Shown here: positions 46,306 to 58,085 of the stretch, one piece after another
Layout: every line of letters starts with the position of its first letter
How positions within the stretch are numbered: the stretch's first letter is position 1
Source of the DNA: Parascedosporium putredinis
Lineage: Eukaryota; Ascomycota; Sordariomycetes; Microascales; Microascaceae
Direction of reading: 5' to 3'
DNA: 64,000 nt
Assembly (NCBI GenBank): GCA_949357655.1
Contig: CASHTG010000009.1
Location: 248,001-312,000, forward strand
Notes under the pieces: generated by a model
Database searches by the model: none
What the model saw: the letters and a program-made list of their open reading frames with translations, nothing else
What the model was told of the DNA's origin: nothing
Made by a program: the position numbers and the translations under genes

Positions 46306-46323
46306 ATGGATCAATTGATGACA
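46306..46323 (+). repeat. 18-bp repeat ATGGATCAATTGATGACA, copy 1
   Basis: Contains the palindromic decamer and is identical over 18 bases, in inverted orientation, to 55720-55737. It lies about 600 bp upstream of the GPN3 start. Confidence 0.8.
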
Positions 46324-46911
46324 AGACGACGGGCTCACGCGAGGTCTGACACAGCGCGTTTGCTTTTGCAGTATTCTCGTGCATGGCGCAACTCAACAAT
46401 TTGGTTGGCTCAGGAAGGAAAGCGTCTGATCATTTTTCCTGACAGGTGCCAGTGTGAATCAGGGGAGGCGGGGGTTAGGGAAATTGGACATCAATCCAAG
46501 TGGAACAAGAACTGGGCCCACTGCTGGTGTGTGTCTTATCGAGAATGGCCTCTTCGGCAAATGCAGCTTTAGAAAACCTCTAGGCGTCGGGACTACTAAC
46601 CTAACTATGGAGCTTGCCCAGCAACAGCTCTGTTTTTGACGGGAGGCGCGGGTGGCTCAAACTTAGGCGGTGACGTAAAATGTGGCTCGTTCTGCCCCTC
46701 ATCGTGTGGCGCGAGATTTCTGCCGGTTGGAGGTGGGGATCAAAGAAGGAACGACGATCATGGGTGAAAGCTCGAAATTTCTGTCTCTAGAAGCGCATCC
46801 CAGCTAGTCGTCTTCGTTTTGAACGTAGAGTGCGCTCCCCTTAGATCCGGAAACCCAACCCAACTCTCAATTCTGCCTTTTATAGAGAGCTTGTGAATCT
46901 CTGTCGCCAAT

Positions 46912-47930
46912 ATGAGCAAGTTTGGAGTCATGGTCATGGGGCCGGCCGGCGCTGGCAAGGTATGATGAATCCCGCCGCCATCATACTCTTTGGGGGGCTT
47001 TCCCCTTTCTCTTGAGGGATGGAGTTCAGGGCTTGTTTTATTTCGAGGTCTAACACCACCTTCTCGTTCTAGTCCACGTTTTGCGGAAACCTCATCACAC
47101 ATCTTCACCTCAACCGCCGCTCAACATTCTACATCAACCTCGACCCCGCGGCCGAGAGCTTCGAGCACCAGCCCGACCTCGACATCAAGGAGCTCATCAC
47201 GCTCGAGGACGCCATGGAGATTGGATACGGCCCCAACGGCGGCCTCGTCTACTGCTTCGAGTTCCTCCTCGAGAACCTCGACTTCATCTCCGAGGCCCTC
47301 GACTCGCTCACCGAAGAGTACCTCATCATCATCGACATGCCCGGCCAGATCGAGCTCTACACGCACATCCCCATCATCCCCACCCTCGTGCGCTTCCTCA
47401 CGCGGCCGGGCGCCCTCGACGTCCGCCTCTGCGCCGCCTACCTCATCGAGTCCACCTTCGTCCTCGACAGGGCCAAGTTCTTCGCCGGCACCCTGAGCGC
47501 CATGAGCGCCATGCTCATGCTCGAGGTGCCCCACCTCAACGTCCTGTCCAAGATGGACCTCGTCAAGGGCCAGATCAAGAAGCGCGACCTCGACGAGTTT
47601 CTCACGCCCAACGCCGACCTCATCAACTCCGACCCCATCGAGCACGCGAGGATACTCCAGGCCGGTCCTCAGGCCGAGGAGGAGGAGCTCGATCTCGAGT
47701 CGCGGCCCCAGGAGAAGCAGGCCGTGATGAGGGGCGCGAGTTTTAGGAGGCTGAACAAGGCGGTCGCGGGGCTCATTGAAGGGTTTAGCATGGTCAACTT
47801 CTTGACCCTCGACCTCACCGATGAAGACAGCGTGAGCGGGATTCTCAGCCACATCGACGACGTTATCCAGTACCACGAAGCTCAAGAGCCCAGGGAGCCA
47901 AACGATGAGATTGAAGTTGATGAGGAATAG
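46912..47930 (+). CDS. GPN3: GPN-loop GTPase 3
   Basis: Small GTPase needed with Gpn1 and Gpn2 for assembly and nuclear import of RNA polymerase II and III. Exon 1 is 46912-46959 and encodes MSKFGVMVMGPAGAGK, splitting the P-loop just after its lysine. The intron is 46960-47072, and exon 2 is 47073-47930 (STFCGNLITHLHL). Other motifs are FYINLDPAAESF, DLDIKELITLEDAM, the GPN loop GPNGGLVYCFEFLLENLD and IIIDMPGQIELY (switch II). NVLSKMDL (guanine specificity) and an acidic C-terminus are also present. Length is 301 residues. The frame is intact. The Pol III link is shared with Rpc25 elsewhere in the window, but the genes are far apart. Confidence 0.94.
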
Positions 47931-48623
47931 AGACAAGCATGTTTACAGCGCTAGCACGTCCCCAACGCTCGCGGTGGCGGCTTGTATCTTGTCCTTTTTT
48001 CGTCTTCTTCTTTCGTTTTGGGTCCTTTTCTGGGTTGGGAAAACGACGAACGTTCTGGGTTCGGCGCATAGAAAGGATATCCTTGGGTGGAAGGGTGGGT
48101 TTCATAAAACAGCATTGGTGTTTTCTTTTTTGGTTTTGTTCCTCTGCATGGCGTCGGCGTACGAAAGAAAGAAAAGATTGTCCTAAAAATACAAACTTGA
48201 TTCCGGAACACCGTCTATTCACATACCCAATAAAGTCGCCGGTCTTCCCCAAAGACCACCAGCGAACCAACTAGCACCTAGTGCGTGATTCCTTCGGTCA
48301 AGGTGTCGAGAGTGATTTGATCTTGTAGAGCCATGATAGCCCCTCCCAAGTCCAAACGAGGTGCCCTTGTCGACTAGCGCCGTGCCAAGGGGACGAACTC
48401 CAATCTCCTTTGGTGAGATGGGGGTGTCCATGTCCACTCGTCAGTAGATGCGTTGCCCAGATACGCACTTGCGCTGGCAAAACAGCTTTTCAGCAGGGAG
48501 AACCAGTCCACGGGCACAGGGCAAACGGTGTCCTTCCCAAGAAAAACCAGCCCTCAACTCCCACACCACTCCCCATCAAATCTTCCCTCCTCTCCTCTTT
48601 TTCACCGCAACTCTTACCCACTC
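47931..48623. other. Convergent 3' intergenic, 0.7 kb
   Basis: Between the GPN3 and Apq12-like stops. No gene seen. Confidence 0.6.
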
Positions 48624-48992
48624 TCAATTCCCCTCCCCCTTCTTCTTCGCCTCCGTATCGTACCTCTCCCACTCCCTCCAAAAGAACTTGGCCGCCTCGG
48701 TCGCGAACCGCGCCAGTCCCAGCGCCTGCACGTACACCATCTGCAGCGCCTTCTCGGGCCCCATATCGTAGACGGCACGCGCGAGGTACGCGACCGCCAC
48801 CGCCATGAGGATGTTGATGGCGAACGACCACAGGTAGTTGATGATGCGCCGCACGTACGACGCCACCACGAGGCACGCGACCACGGTGAGCACCGTCAAC
48901 GCCGTGGGCGGTAACGAGGCGATGTACGGCATCACCGTCGCGGTGAACTTGGAGGCGTACCGGAAGATGGTCTGGGGGACGTTTTCCGCCAT
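48624..48992 (-). CDS. Small Apq12-like membrane protein
   Basis: 122-residue single-exon protein starting MAENVPQTIFRYASKF. Two hydrophobic helices are visible, LPPTALTVLTVVACLVVASYV and YLWSFAINILMAVAVAYLA. They are separated by a short basic loop (VRRIIN) and followed by an amphipathic helix (YVQALGLARFATEAAKFF) and a charged tail (WREWERYDTEAKKKGE). This layout and size fit the fungal Apq12/nuclear pore assembly and biogenesis family, which acts in nuclear envelope and ER lipid homeostasis. The assignment is by general resemblance only. It could instead be another small ER membrane protein. The frame is intact. Confidence 0.6.
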   Translation of the reverse strand: MAENVPQTIFRYASKFTATVMPYIASLPPTALTVLTVVACLVVASYVRRIINYLWSFAINILMAVAVAYLARAVYDMGPEKALQMVYVQALGLARFATEAAKFFWREWERYDTEAKKKGEGN

Positions 48993-51448
48993 GATTGGGA
49001 CTCTTGGGTAGGCTCTGCCTTTTTATTTTATTTCTTTGTGAAAAGTGTGTGATTTTTGTCTTTTGCGTGCTTTCCGCGGCGAGCGAATGTTGCGGTTGTC
49101 TAGTGTGCTCGTAAAGGGGCGAGGGGCAGGCGGAATTGCGCGCGGCGCGTATCTGCAAGTTCTCGGGTGACGATTCGTGTCGCTACGTTGCTATGTAAGC
49201 AAAAAGGCAGGGCGAGTTAGCTTCAAGTTCTCAATAGCGAGGGCGAGGCGGATCATGATGGCGCTCTTACCAAAGTCGTGCAGTCGGACAACGGGTTTTA
49301 GAAATAGCTGATGCCCCAGTCTTAAGTAACGTGAAGAGAAAGACGAAAAAAATCCCCTTCCTATCCGGAAAACGATAATTTCCTCTAGATTCGTCTGGTG
49401 CCGTCCTCGCTGGTCGCTTGACCGAGAAACAAGAAATAAAGAAGAAAAAAGCAAAAAAGGGCACCAGAATGTTCCAACCAGAGGGGGAAAAGGCAGCGAC
49501 GCGACGCAAAACAAATCCAGATGCTTCCTACCGCTAAACGACCGAGAGAAAACTAGGACAGGGGAGAGAGAAGAAGGATAGAAGGGGAAAGAGAAGCGTA
49601 GAAAAAAATATATAAAGGCCGGGAAAATGCCAGAGAGAGGGGGAGAGATTGGAAGCTGTATAAAGTACTGGGTGAGAGAGCTACTCGCAATAACGTGTCT
49701 TGAGCATGAGAGGATGCGAATGGAATGGAAAAAAACTGACTGGTGATTGGGTGATTGTGCGAGGTCAGTTCGACATGGAAGGACCCGGTGCCTCCTAGCG
49801 TCAGCGCCGGAGCCTGGGGCCACTACGACAAAGGCCAAAGAGCAAAGAGCTTGAAAATTGACACATTGATCCACGGATCTCCAGAGAGAGCTAGCATCCA
49901 CGAACATGTCATACATCTGGTATTTGACTTTCTTGGAATGTCGCCAACAAGGCCGATTATTCGAAGCATTCCAGTCACTAATTATATGTTGTGCAAAAAG
50001 ACGACATTGAGCGAGAACCAGCTAGCCTTCATCAAAGAATCCAAGTAGATCAATTGATGGCTTTCCCCGAATGCGGCGTGTGATCATAGCAACGTTTGCT
50101 GAGGAAGCGCAAGTTGGTGAAGTCTAGAGATCTCTCGACAGCGGTATATCCCCAGCTCCTACAGCTCCCGCAGGCACACCAATCTTATCTCCAAGCCCAC
50201 TCTCCAATGAATTGATCCTCTCCTCGTTGCACAGAGATGATGACGACCCTAAGCAACAGCGGAATAGATTCTCAAAAAACATGTCACAAAGATGCCAAAT
50301 TTTGAACAAGAAAGCGGTCAATATTACTGCTACCTACGCGCCACCCAACCCCATATCGCGTCTTAGACCCGCTTCCCCGAGGATATACATCAATTGGACC
50401 GAAGCGACAGAACGGGAACCGCAAATTCCCAAGCCATCCTCATCATCGACCAAACTCGCGCCCTCACAGCAACACTACGTGCTCGTCTTTTCTCCTCCAT
50501 CTTTGAAACAAGTACACCCCCGACTCCGCCTTGTGAATCGCAATCCCCCGCTCGAGGGGAGGATTGTCGCCTCTTCCTCGCCTGGATAGCAGAATTTGGC
50601 ACAGAATAGCAAGGCCATATCCTTGGACCACCTCCAATTAACATACAACGTGACAAACCGCTGATGGTATCACAAAACATGGGGTGAGAATGAACAAGGA
50701 ATAGACAACAATGAAGAAGAAGAAAAAAAAAACAAAGAGAAAAAAAAGCTTCGCGGGACGGAGAAATAGGGAACAGCGAATGCAACCGGCCAGCAACCCA
50801 GAGCTGGCCTTCTAGATATACAGAAAGAAGCAATGAAGAAAGAGGGATGCGAACATCAAACGCCGGGACATAAAGGAAAAGGGTGATTAAGGAGAGTCAA
50901 GAAGAAAATAGACACACAGGAAGAGTGAGAGAGAGTTAGAGAGTGTCGGTCAAGTGAGGCTTTAAGCCTGCAAGAGAGAGAGAGAGAGGGAGGAAACAGG
51001 ATTGAAAATGGCACTTGACTGCAGAGCGCAGCCACCTGTTAATATAGCCAGTTGCCGGAAGCCTTCTCCCTGCGAAGCGGCTGCGCGGCAACGGTAAAAC
51101 CGGGTCTAGCCCGGCAAAGGTCTGTGACGGTACAATCGTCAACAAAGGGACTGGGGACTCTTGGAATCTCCCAGGTCGGAATGAAGATGTAGTAACGCTA
51201 GTGTGGAAGAGAGCGATACGAGTGTCGAGAGAGAAAGAGTCGTGAAAGAACATGGCAATCCAAGCGGGTGTACCGGGGGTCGCGAGTAAGCAAGCCAAGC
51301 CTTCTAAATGAGCGATTCACCACGCTTGTCATGGCGGAAAAAACTCCTCATCTCCATGCAAATAAATGATCAAGGAGTCAAGGAAACGTGAGGGCGGGCG
51401 TAGTGGTATATATGGTGGCCAGCCATCGCTTCACCGCAAGCAAGGTAT
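48993..51448. other. Intergenic, 2.5 kb
   Basis: No gene is supported. It carries a perfect ATCAATTGAT at 50049-50058 and a one-mismatch copy near 50388. It contains GA-rich (49560-49660) and poly(A) (50720-50740) tracts. Confidence 0.5.
50049..50058. repeat. ATCAATTGAT palindrome
   Basis: Perfect decamer about 1.06 kb upstream of the Apq12-like gene. Confidence 0.75.
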
Positions 51449-53842
51449 TCAAAGGCCGTGATTCGTCATATGAATCATGTGTCGAGAGAACATCATCATT
51501 AGGATAGTATCCCTTGGTGCTTTAGCCGCGGCGGTACTCCCTAGGTTCAACCAGCTCATGTCCGATGCTGTGTTCGACATGGCAAGCGGAGTCGACTGCG
51601 CGCTGCTGCCGCCCCGGTTAGCTGTCGAGCTGGGGTCGAGGGACGACTGGAAACGACCATGCGAGTCGTCGCCATACGCCGAGCTAGGCGCACGATCCGC
51701 GCCCCAGGGCTTCTTTACCGCGGGGTCCCAAATCGACGGCACGCTGTCAGGAATGCCACTCGAGTACCCAGACGATGCGTCCGAGACTGGTCGCTCAATC
51801 TTTCCAGACATGCCCTCCCTCATCGGGATACGAGGCGGGTAGTGGGCGACAGTGGGGCTTCCCGAGTTGACGCGGTTCAATTCGGCTCGACCCTCAATGT
51901 GCAGAGGGGGAACTGTGGCCGAGTCCTGCGTAATGCGATTCTTGTTGTCCGAATACCGGGAACTTTGATCAGATGATACAGTGCCTCGCTTCCCGTTTCC
52001 AAAGCCTAAGATGCCGAGAGCGCTGCCGCCAGACCAGTACCTATTCCAGCCCGAGCTTCGACGCGCGGGCTCGAGGCTGTCGTTCATCAGGGCCGAGTCA
52101 CCACGAGGTGGCCTTGGAGGTGCCGCCTTCGCAGTGAGGCTAGGGCCAAAGACGGTAACGCGGTCGCCGGGCTCGGGAGACGCGCGCACCTGCGGGGCAT
52201 AGAGTTGCGATTCGTGAGGAATGGGCTTGCTAATCGTGCTCTTGAACTCCTTGTTGTAGATGCTGCTAACAGAGGATCGGACGGTGCCATTGCTGGGCTT
52301 GCGGCTGATGTTCTTATTCTGTTGGTTGACCTTACCCATAAGAATCGCCATCGACGAATAAGATCCGGCCGAGTCCTGGGGCTGGTGACCCCTGAAGTAG
52401 CCACCACCGCCCTGCTTGCCAGTGGGAGCAAGGTCTGCTTCAAAATCAAAGCCGCCCTTCTCCATGTTGGATGAGCCCTGGTCGCTCTCGGGTGCGTTGG
52501 CTCGCGACTTGTTCTTCTTCCGCCTAATCAGGAAGAGGACGAGACCGAGAAGGAGCATGATGCCAACGATGGATCCGAGAACGATGCCGAGAATGGCATT
52601 AGAACCGAGAGGATAGTCATCCTCGCCAGTGCTGCTCTCGGGGGTGACAGACGCGGCGTTCACGGCGGAAGTGGACGTGGACGCGACGGTGGGCGAAGCG
52701 GTGGCAATCGAGGAGGAGGAGCTACTTGACACCGAGGAGCCGAGTACCTGTTGGTCGGTAAAAACCTCGGCGGCATTCACCCAGGCATTTTCCCGGGCAT
52801 CGAAGATGCAGAGGGCGTGGTCCGAGTTGCCACCAGCAAAGTAGACAGTGCCGGTGGAATCGGTTGCAGCAGCGTAGTTAACTCGCGTATCTTCGGGAAC
52901 CAGAGTATCGTTGTAAGTTGGCCACTTGTCATAGGTGAGGGCGGCGTCCTGCTTCGCTTGTCGGTTCTCGAGGTTGCGGGCAATGATCGTAGGGGCATTG
53001 CTGATTGCTGCACCAGCTCCGTCGATAAGCGGGATACGTCGGACGAGGTTGGGAGACTGGGTCATGTCGAAGGTGTAGAGACTCCGGCTGCCATCATCTC
53101 CAGTCATGATTAGACCCTTGATTTCGGCGGCCCCCTTGGGAATCGGGTCGGCCATAGTGGCACCCGAATCCCTCCAGCCTCCGGCTTCCTTGCTAAACAG
53201 CATCACTCTTCGGTTCTCGATGCCACCACCAACCATGACGGCTTCAGAGTCGGACCATGGAAGGACAAGAGGTGAAAGCACAGTCGGCGCGTTGGAGTCG
53301 AACGACGTGACATCGAACGGTGCCTGTGCTCCAATGGTAAATGTTTGTGAAGAGATGGCCTCTGCCTCGTTCTGGGTTCCAGCATAGACGAGAATGGAGT
53401 CAGAGCTCTTCAAGTAAGTGGCGCCATGCCATCGGCGGTTCTTAATATCAGTTGTGACGGGAGCTAGGGTTTCCCATTTGCCAGTGGAATAGGTGAACTT
53501 CTGAAGGCCATTGTAGCCGTCATCGGGACCTACACCACCGACAATGTAAAGCCCGTCGCGGGCGGCATTACCAGCGCTCGCTCCCACGCACACGCCGCCA
53601 TTCACAGCCACTCCAGCAGCTAGCTCTTCCCATTCCGCGCCGGGTTTTAAGCTGAGCCGAAGAAAGGCTGAGGACGAGTAGACGTAAAGCGCATTGTCAT
53701 AAATAACACCGCACACATTTTCCAGGGTCACTGGAGGGTCAGGTACGGCAGACATCTTCAAGACGGTTCGTCGATCGTATCGGCCAATGCGTACTGGGGA
53801 TCGATCGGGGTCGAAGTGAACCAGGCACTCGAAGAGGAACAA
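51449..53842 (-). CDS. Kelch/beta-propeller single-pass membrane protein
   Basis: Fungal protein with an extracytoplasmic kelch-like propeller, one membrane helix and a long cytoplasmic tail. The propeller (about residues 35-380) shows VCGVIYDNALYVYS, DGLYIVGGVGPDDGYNG, KWETLAPV, AVMVGGGIENRRVMLF and TVYFAGGNSDHALCIFD. A Ser/Thr-rich juxtamembrane stalk follows (QVLGSSVSSSSSSSIATAS). The membrane helix is AILGIVLGSIVGIMLLLGLV (about residues 415-440), followed by stop-transfer RRKKNKSR. The tail is disordered, Ser/Pro-rich and basic, with KAAPPRPPRGDS and SGWNRYWSGGSALGILGFG. Some Pezizomycotina annotations label such proteins CLF1-like. The open frame allows ATG 53842 or ATG 53755 (MSAVPDPPVTLENVCG). 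Neither gives a signal peptide, so a short upstream signal-encoding exon may be missing. The frame is intact. Confidence 0.8.
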   Translation of the reverse strand: MFLFECLVHFDPDRSPVRIGRYDRRTVLKMSAVPDPPVTLENVCGVIYDNALYVYSSSAFLRLSLKPGAEWEELAAGVAVNGGVCVGASAGNAARDGLYIVGGVGPDDGYNGLQKFTYSTGKWETLAPVTTDIKNRRWHGATYLKSSDSILVYAGTQNEAEAISSQTFTIGAQAPFDVTSFDSNAPTVLSPLVLPWSDSEAVMVGGGIENRRVMLFSKEAGGWRDSGATMADPIPKGAAEIKGLIMTGDDGSRSLYTFDMTQSPNLVRRIPLIDGAGAAISNAPTIIARNLENRQAKQDAALTYDKWPTYNDTLVPEDTRVNYAAATDSTGTVYFAGGNSDHALCIFDARENAWVNAAEVFTDQQVLGSSVSSSSSSSIATASPTVASTSTSAVNAASVTPESSTGEDDYPLGSNAILGIVLGSIVGIMLLLGLVLFLIRRKKNKSRANAPESDQGSSNMEKGGFDFEADLAPTGKQGGGGYFRGHQPQDSAGSYSSMAILMGKVNQQNKNISRKPSNGTVRSSVSSIYNKEFKSTISKPIPHESQLYAPQVRASPEPGDRVTVFGPSLTAKAAPPRPPRGDSALMNDSLEPARRSSGWNRYWSGGSALGILGFGNGKRGTVSSDQSSRYSDNKNRITQDSATVPPLHIEGRAELNRVNSGSPTVAHYPPRIPMREGMSGKIERPVSDASSGYSSGIPDSVPSIWDPAVKKPWGADRAPSSAYGDDSHGRFQSSLDPSSTANRGGSSAQSTPLAMSNTASDMSWLNLGSTAAAKAPRDTILMMMFSRHMIHMTNHGL

Positions 53843-55719
53843 AGGAGATTGAAAAAAGACGGGGTGGCTGCCTTAAAATCCGAACCGGTCTATTTAAAAC
53901 TGCATCGCGCGTCGATGTTTGCCTTCAGAGTTCGGGGGAATTCAGAGAGAATAGATCGAGGAACGGCAATCGTGTAAGCGTTGGCTTTCGTCTCGATATC
54001 GTCAGCGGCCAATCGAGGGCGATTTTGAAAGGAGAGAATCGAAAGATGTCAGGAATTGGCAGGCCAAAGCTGCGGTCGCGGCGTCGCAAGATGCTTGTGA
54101 GGGGGAAAGAGAACGAGGGAGGAAAGAACGTCGTGGATCGAGATGTCAATCGTTCGGATCCTGGGTCGTTCAATTCGTTAGAAGATCTACAGAACAAAAA
54201 GAGTGGCCCCGAGCTCTCTGGGCAGGTTTCGAGGGCTGGTTTGCGGTTCGTGAGGAAAACAAGCGAGGACGAGGGGGTTGAGGAGGAAACGGGCGAACAA
54301 GCTATATTCTGAGGGGCGTTGTGTCGCAGATCTCGGGGATATTGAGATGGGGTGGGTGGAAAGGGGGTTCAGAGAGACGGCAGGAAACCAGATCCAAAGG
54401 GCGTGGATAAACTCATACCGGTTGTGCCACCTGAGGGCGTCAGTTGCGAAACACCAAGAATTATCGACCGGAGTGCGAAGGGAGAAGAGGAAGAGATCCG
54501 GGGCGAATACACGGTATTCTTGGGGAGAAAAGATCCCTCTCACGATGGTCCGCGTGTGGGTTGGAAAGGGGGGATGAAGAGAAGGGAAAGGGAATGATCG
54601 GTGAAGAGGAGAGTCAGAAAGGAAGGATTGACGGTCCTTGGTGGAAACAACTGGGTACAGAACTGTGGTCGGTGCTTGCTTTTGCTTGTACCCACAGACC
54701 GTTTCCCGATTGAGTGGAAAGAACACACACGAGAGCACGAGAGGAGAGAGAGCAAAGGAGGGAGGGCTGGTTTGCGAAGAGAAAGGGAAAGGGGGGAGCG
54801 AGCAACACACGACTAGTGACTCTGGTTGCCCTGTGCTTTACGATGTCGAGGAGCGGACAAGTGGGCTGGGCAGGCCAGGAAATTCGTGTTCGGGGTACCC
54901 TTGTAGGGACAACCTTGAGTGATGCTACTTCGTACCTCTAGAACCTGAAAACGAAGGCGATTGAGGAAGGAGAGAGCAAGGGAATGTGGGAGGGAAGTCC
55001 GGCCCCCAGCAAGAAGACCATGTTAGGAGGGAGCATGTTGGTTGGCCAGAGGCATCGTGAGGTTGCAATGGGCAATTATCGAATTTGAGGGAGACATGGA
55101 GGCGGCGCCTTCCCTCCCACCAAGGACAACCCACACACGACGGCACTAGCGGGCTTGCCCCTACATTAGCAGTGGATTGGTGGCCAGGGGACCTGGGGAA
55201 AGACGAAGAAGGACGAGGGAAACGAGCAGGAGAGGGCGGCCGGGCGAGAGGGCTTAGACGCGATGTGAGCCAATGAGAATGCGCATTCAAGGCCGGGAAG
55301 GGGGTCCGAGCAGGCAAGGTACGAAGCACGACGTACCTCGAGCCACCGGGATGCTCGTGCCTGGCCACCTGAGAAACAAAAAGATAGGCTGTTTATGCAG
55401 TGGTGTGTACCTGACGCGAGTCCAAGTACTCTGTCCTGGCGCGAAAGAACATTGGTCTGAAGCTACATAGTGGTTCTCTCTCGAGTACATATGAGGATCC
55501 ACAATGTACCTTTTCCCAGCAGCTGAATCTGTCGAGGACATTGAAGTCTTGTCCTGCCAATGGGCCAACATCCTCCGGCGCCCCTTTTTTCAATTCATCA
55601 ACGTGCAAAGAAAAATGGGCTCGGGGCGAATCAAAAGTGGAGAATGGTCTCGTCTTCACGGAACCCTTGACTTGAAAGCTCTCAAGTTTTGCGATGGTCG
55701 TTCGTCCGCTTTCCCTCGC

Positions 55720-55737
55720 TGTCATCAATTGATCCAT
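55720..55737 (-). repeat. 18-bp repeat ATGGATCAATTGATGACA, copy 2
   Basis: Exact inverted copy of 46306-46323, containing the recurring palindrome. Confidence 0.8.
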
Positions 55738-58075
55738 TGGACAGCGATGTCAAGTCTAGCGGAGAGAAATGAGGAACAGCAGTGACACAAAACTGAACCT
55801 GACGTTCTTGATGGGCTTTTCGCTCATGATCTGGTCTTCAAGATTTTCCTCCCTTCCAAAGAAGGAAGCTGAATATCTCGACATTGATGTACCAGCCAAG
55901 GCCTGGTCTAGCCTCCCTCGTTCGAGATTCTGGCTCTGAGCAATCTGGACGACACCGACAAATTGCTTTCTTTTTACAAGATTGAACCTTTAATCTTTTT
56001 CCAATGCATCCAGCCACTCCAAGTGGCTCTGGCTCTGGCACTGTCTGCACCGAAATGACATCAGGCGGGGGCGAGAAGAAGGAGGGAACTCAATTGAGAT
56101 TATGGTAATAACAAGCGACTTCTTTTTTCTTTCTCTTTTTTCCTTTTTCCCCTTCTCGTCATTGGGTTTGTTTTTTCTTATACCTTTCTTCTTTTTTTTT
56201 CCTTTTTTCCTCCACGCTCCTTTGACGAACTCAACGCCACCAATCCTACGGGATGAGGGAGGTTGGACGAGGCCGAAGAAAAAGAGTACCTCTGCAGGAT
56301 GAATGAGTGAACCTTGGACGCAAATCCTTTGCCGTGTGGTCATCAAATTCGTACCAATCTCTTTGGACAAGGACTTGGAGTTCGGAAGCGCACGCTCATT
56401 CTCATTTGAGCCCGGCAATGCTTCTCAATGCGAGGGATGGGGGGTTCATGAGCACAGAGGTTAATCTCGCTCGGGAAGCAAGGGAAATCATGTCGATCGT
56501 TCTCTCCAGCATCCCAACATGGAGATTGTTATGGAGCATCCACAGATCCTTGCATCCCCCTTCTTGCTCTTCCTTCAGAACACCGGCCTTTGATAATACG
56601 GGGCATCGCCCACACCAAAAGTCAAGTATACGAATTATTCAGTAATACACAAGAGCGAACCCAGGCTAGCCGACCCTTGAGAATCAATTTTAAAAGAATG
56701 CAGCGGCCAGGGCTCTCCTCAACGAGGTCAGAGCCAGGTCAGCAACCGTCCGTCCGTCGCCAGGCCAGGGTACAAAGGCATGACCCGCAGGTGCCTTTCT
56801 CCCTTTCCGTAGTGGTGTTCGTACTAGTGATATGCAAGACACGGCTGGCCATAGAAAGCAGAATCATTTTGATTTTTACTTGCAGAAGCAGCGAGGTTGG
56901 CCGCCGGTGTGGTCGACCGCGATTGTGTACTTGCAGCGCGACACCGAATGCCATGGTTCGATCCGAACTTCACGTCTTGAGTGAGACCATCGCTTGTCGT
57001 TGATGCGTCTGCAGCCTTGACTTGGTAAAGACATCAATGTCAAAAAACACAAAGACAACCCTGGTTCCAGAGCTGCGTGTCTCGATGTCAGTCTCGGTTG
57101 ACAAGAGGCTGACAAGATGTCAGAAAGGCTACATGTGCTAATGCTTGTAAAAAGGAAGCGAAAGGACCACAGTGGAGAATGACGTTGAACGACCTTGATG
57201 AGCCATGCTCTCTCTCCCTACCCCCGAAGAAAGAAAAAGAAAAAAACATTGCAAGGTTGGGATTGAATCGACTTCCACCAACCAGCCAGGGCCAGCCCCT
57301 TAGTCATTCATTCCCCTCCGTAGTTCCCTTTTTCCTACCTCATGGCTATTTTCTCAAACATCTCTCCATCGTTGGCTGCAGAGGAAGCTGGCTCTGAAGC
57401 AATACTGGGGCTGCTATATTTGCTTCTCCGCATCCGCATCTGCATCTGCATCTGCGGCATCATGCGTTTGCTTCTCGATCCTCTTCCAGAGGAAACGGCG
57501 ACGCTGACGAGAGAGACTTTTCATTGCTACAAAAACAAAGACTGGTGGAGAGCGGACATGGGATACGCCCAAGCCTTCAAGGTGAAACACGCTACCATGC
57601 TACCCTGCAGATGAGCAACCCCCACACCACCTTCCTTCTCCTTCCCAAGCCCACCTTGCCCACTTGCCCACCACACCACATCCACTTTTCCGGAAGAGGC
57701 GTTAGTCGCACGTTAGATGGCAAGTACTTTGTATCTTTGGGTCGCTGACTTTGCAAGTGAAGATGCTCAGATTATTATTATCTTCTCCGCTGCTATCGAA
57801 CTAGTAGTCGTCCCCTCCACCATCTGGCGATTCCCATGTCAATGGGGCCCATGTTCCGGGGTTGGTGGCGCGATGGTCATCATCGAGAAGTTGATCGATC
57901 AGGAATCACTCACGACCCTCCGCACTTTTATCTCTCTATGAGAGCGCTGAGAAAGCCAAGGGATAACAAAAAATTGATATGCAAGGTTTCTCGATCCCAT
58001 GCTTCCCGCAATCCGCCAACAGAGCCGGCCAGAGCAGGCGCCACTATGTTTTCACCCAGCCCAGTCTCTTTTGCC

Positions 58076-58085
58076 ATCAATTGAT
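58076..58085. repeat. ATCAATTGAT palindrome
   Basis: Perfect decamer within GCCATCAATTGATCCC, sharing flanking TGGC/GGA bases with the other copies. Confidence 0.75.

Larger units (their letters stand above)
44360..46911. other. Divergent intergenic SAM synthetase/GPN3, 2.6 kb
   Basis: Head-to-head spacer with CT/GA-rich tracts (44650-44700) and a poly(T) run near 44760. It has two perfect copies of ATCAATTGAT (45281-45290 and 46310-46319). No gene is supported; the frames at 45.2-45.8 kb are pyrimidine-tract artefacts. Confidence 0.55.

Noticed and set aside
56890..56985. GGTTCGATCC B-box match with an upstream TTGGCCGCCGG
   Set aside because: T-stem and acceptor stem do not pair, so this is not a tRNA.
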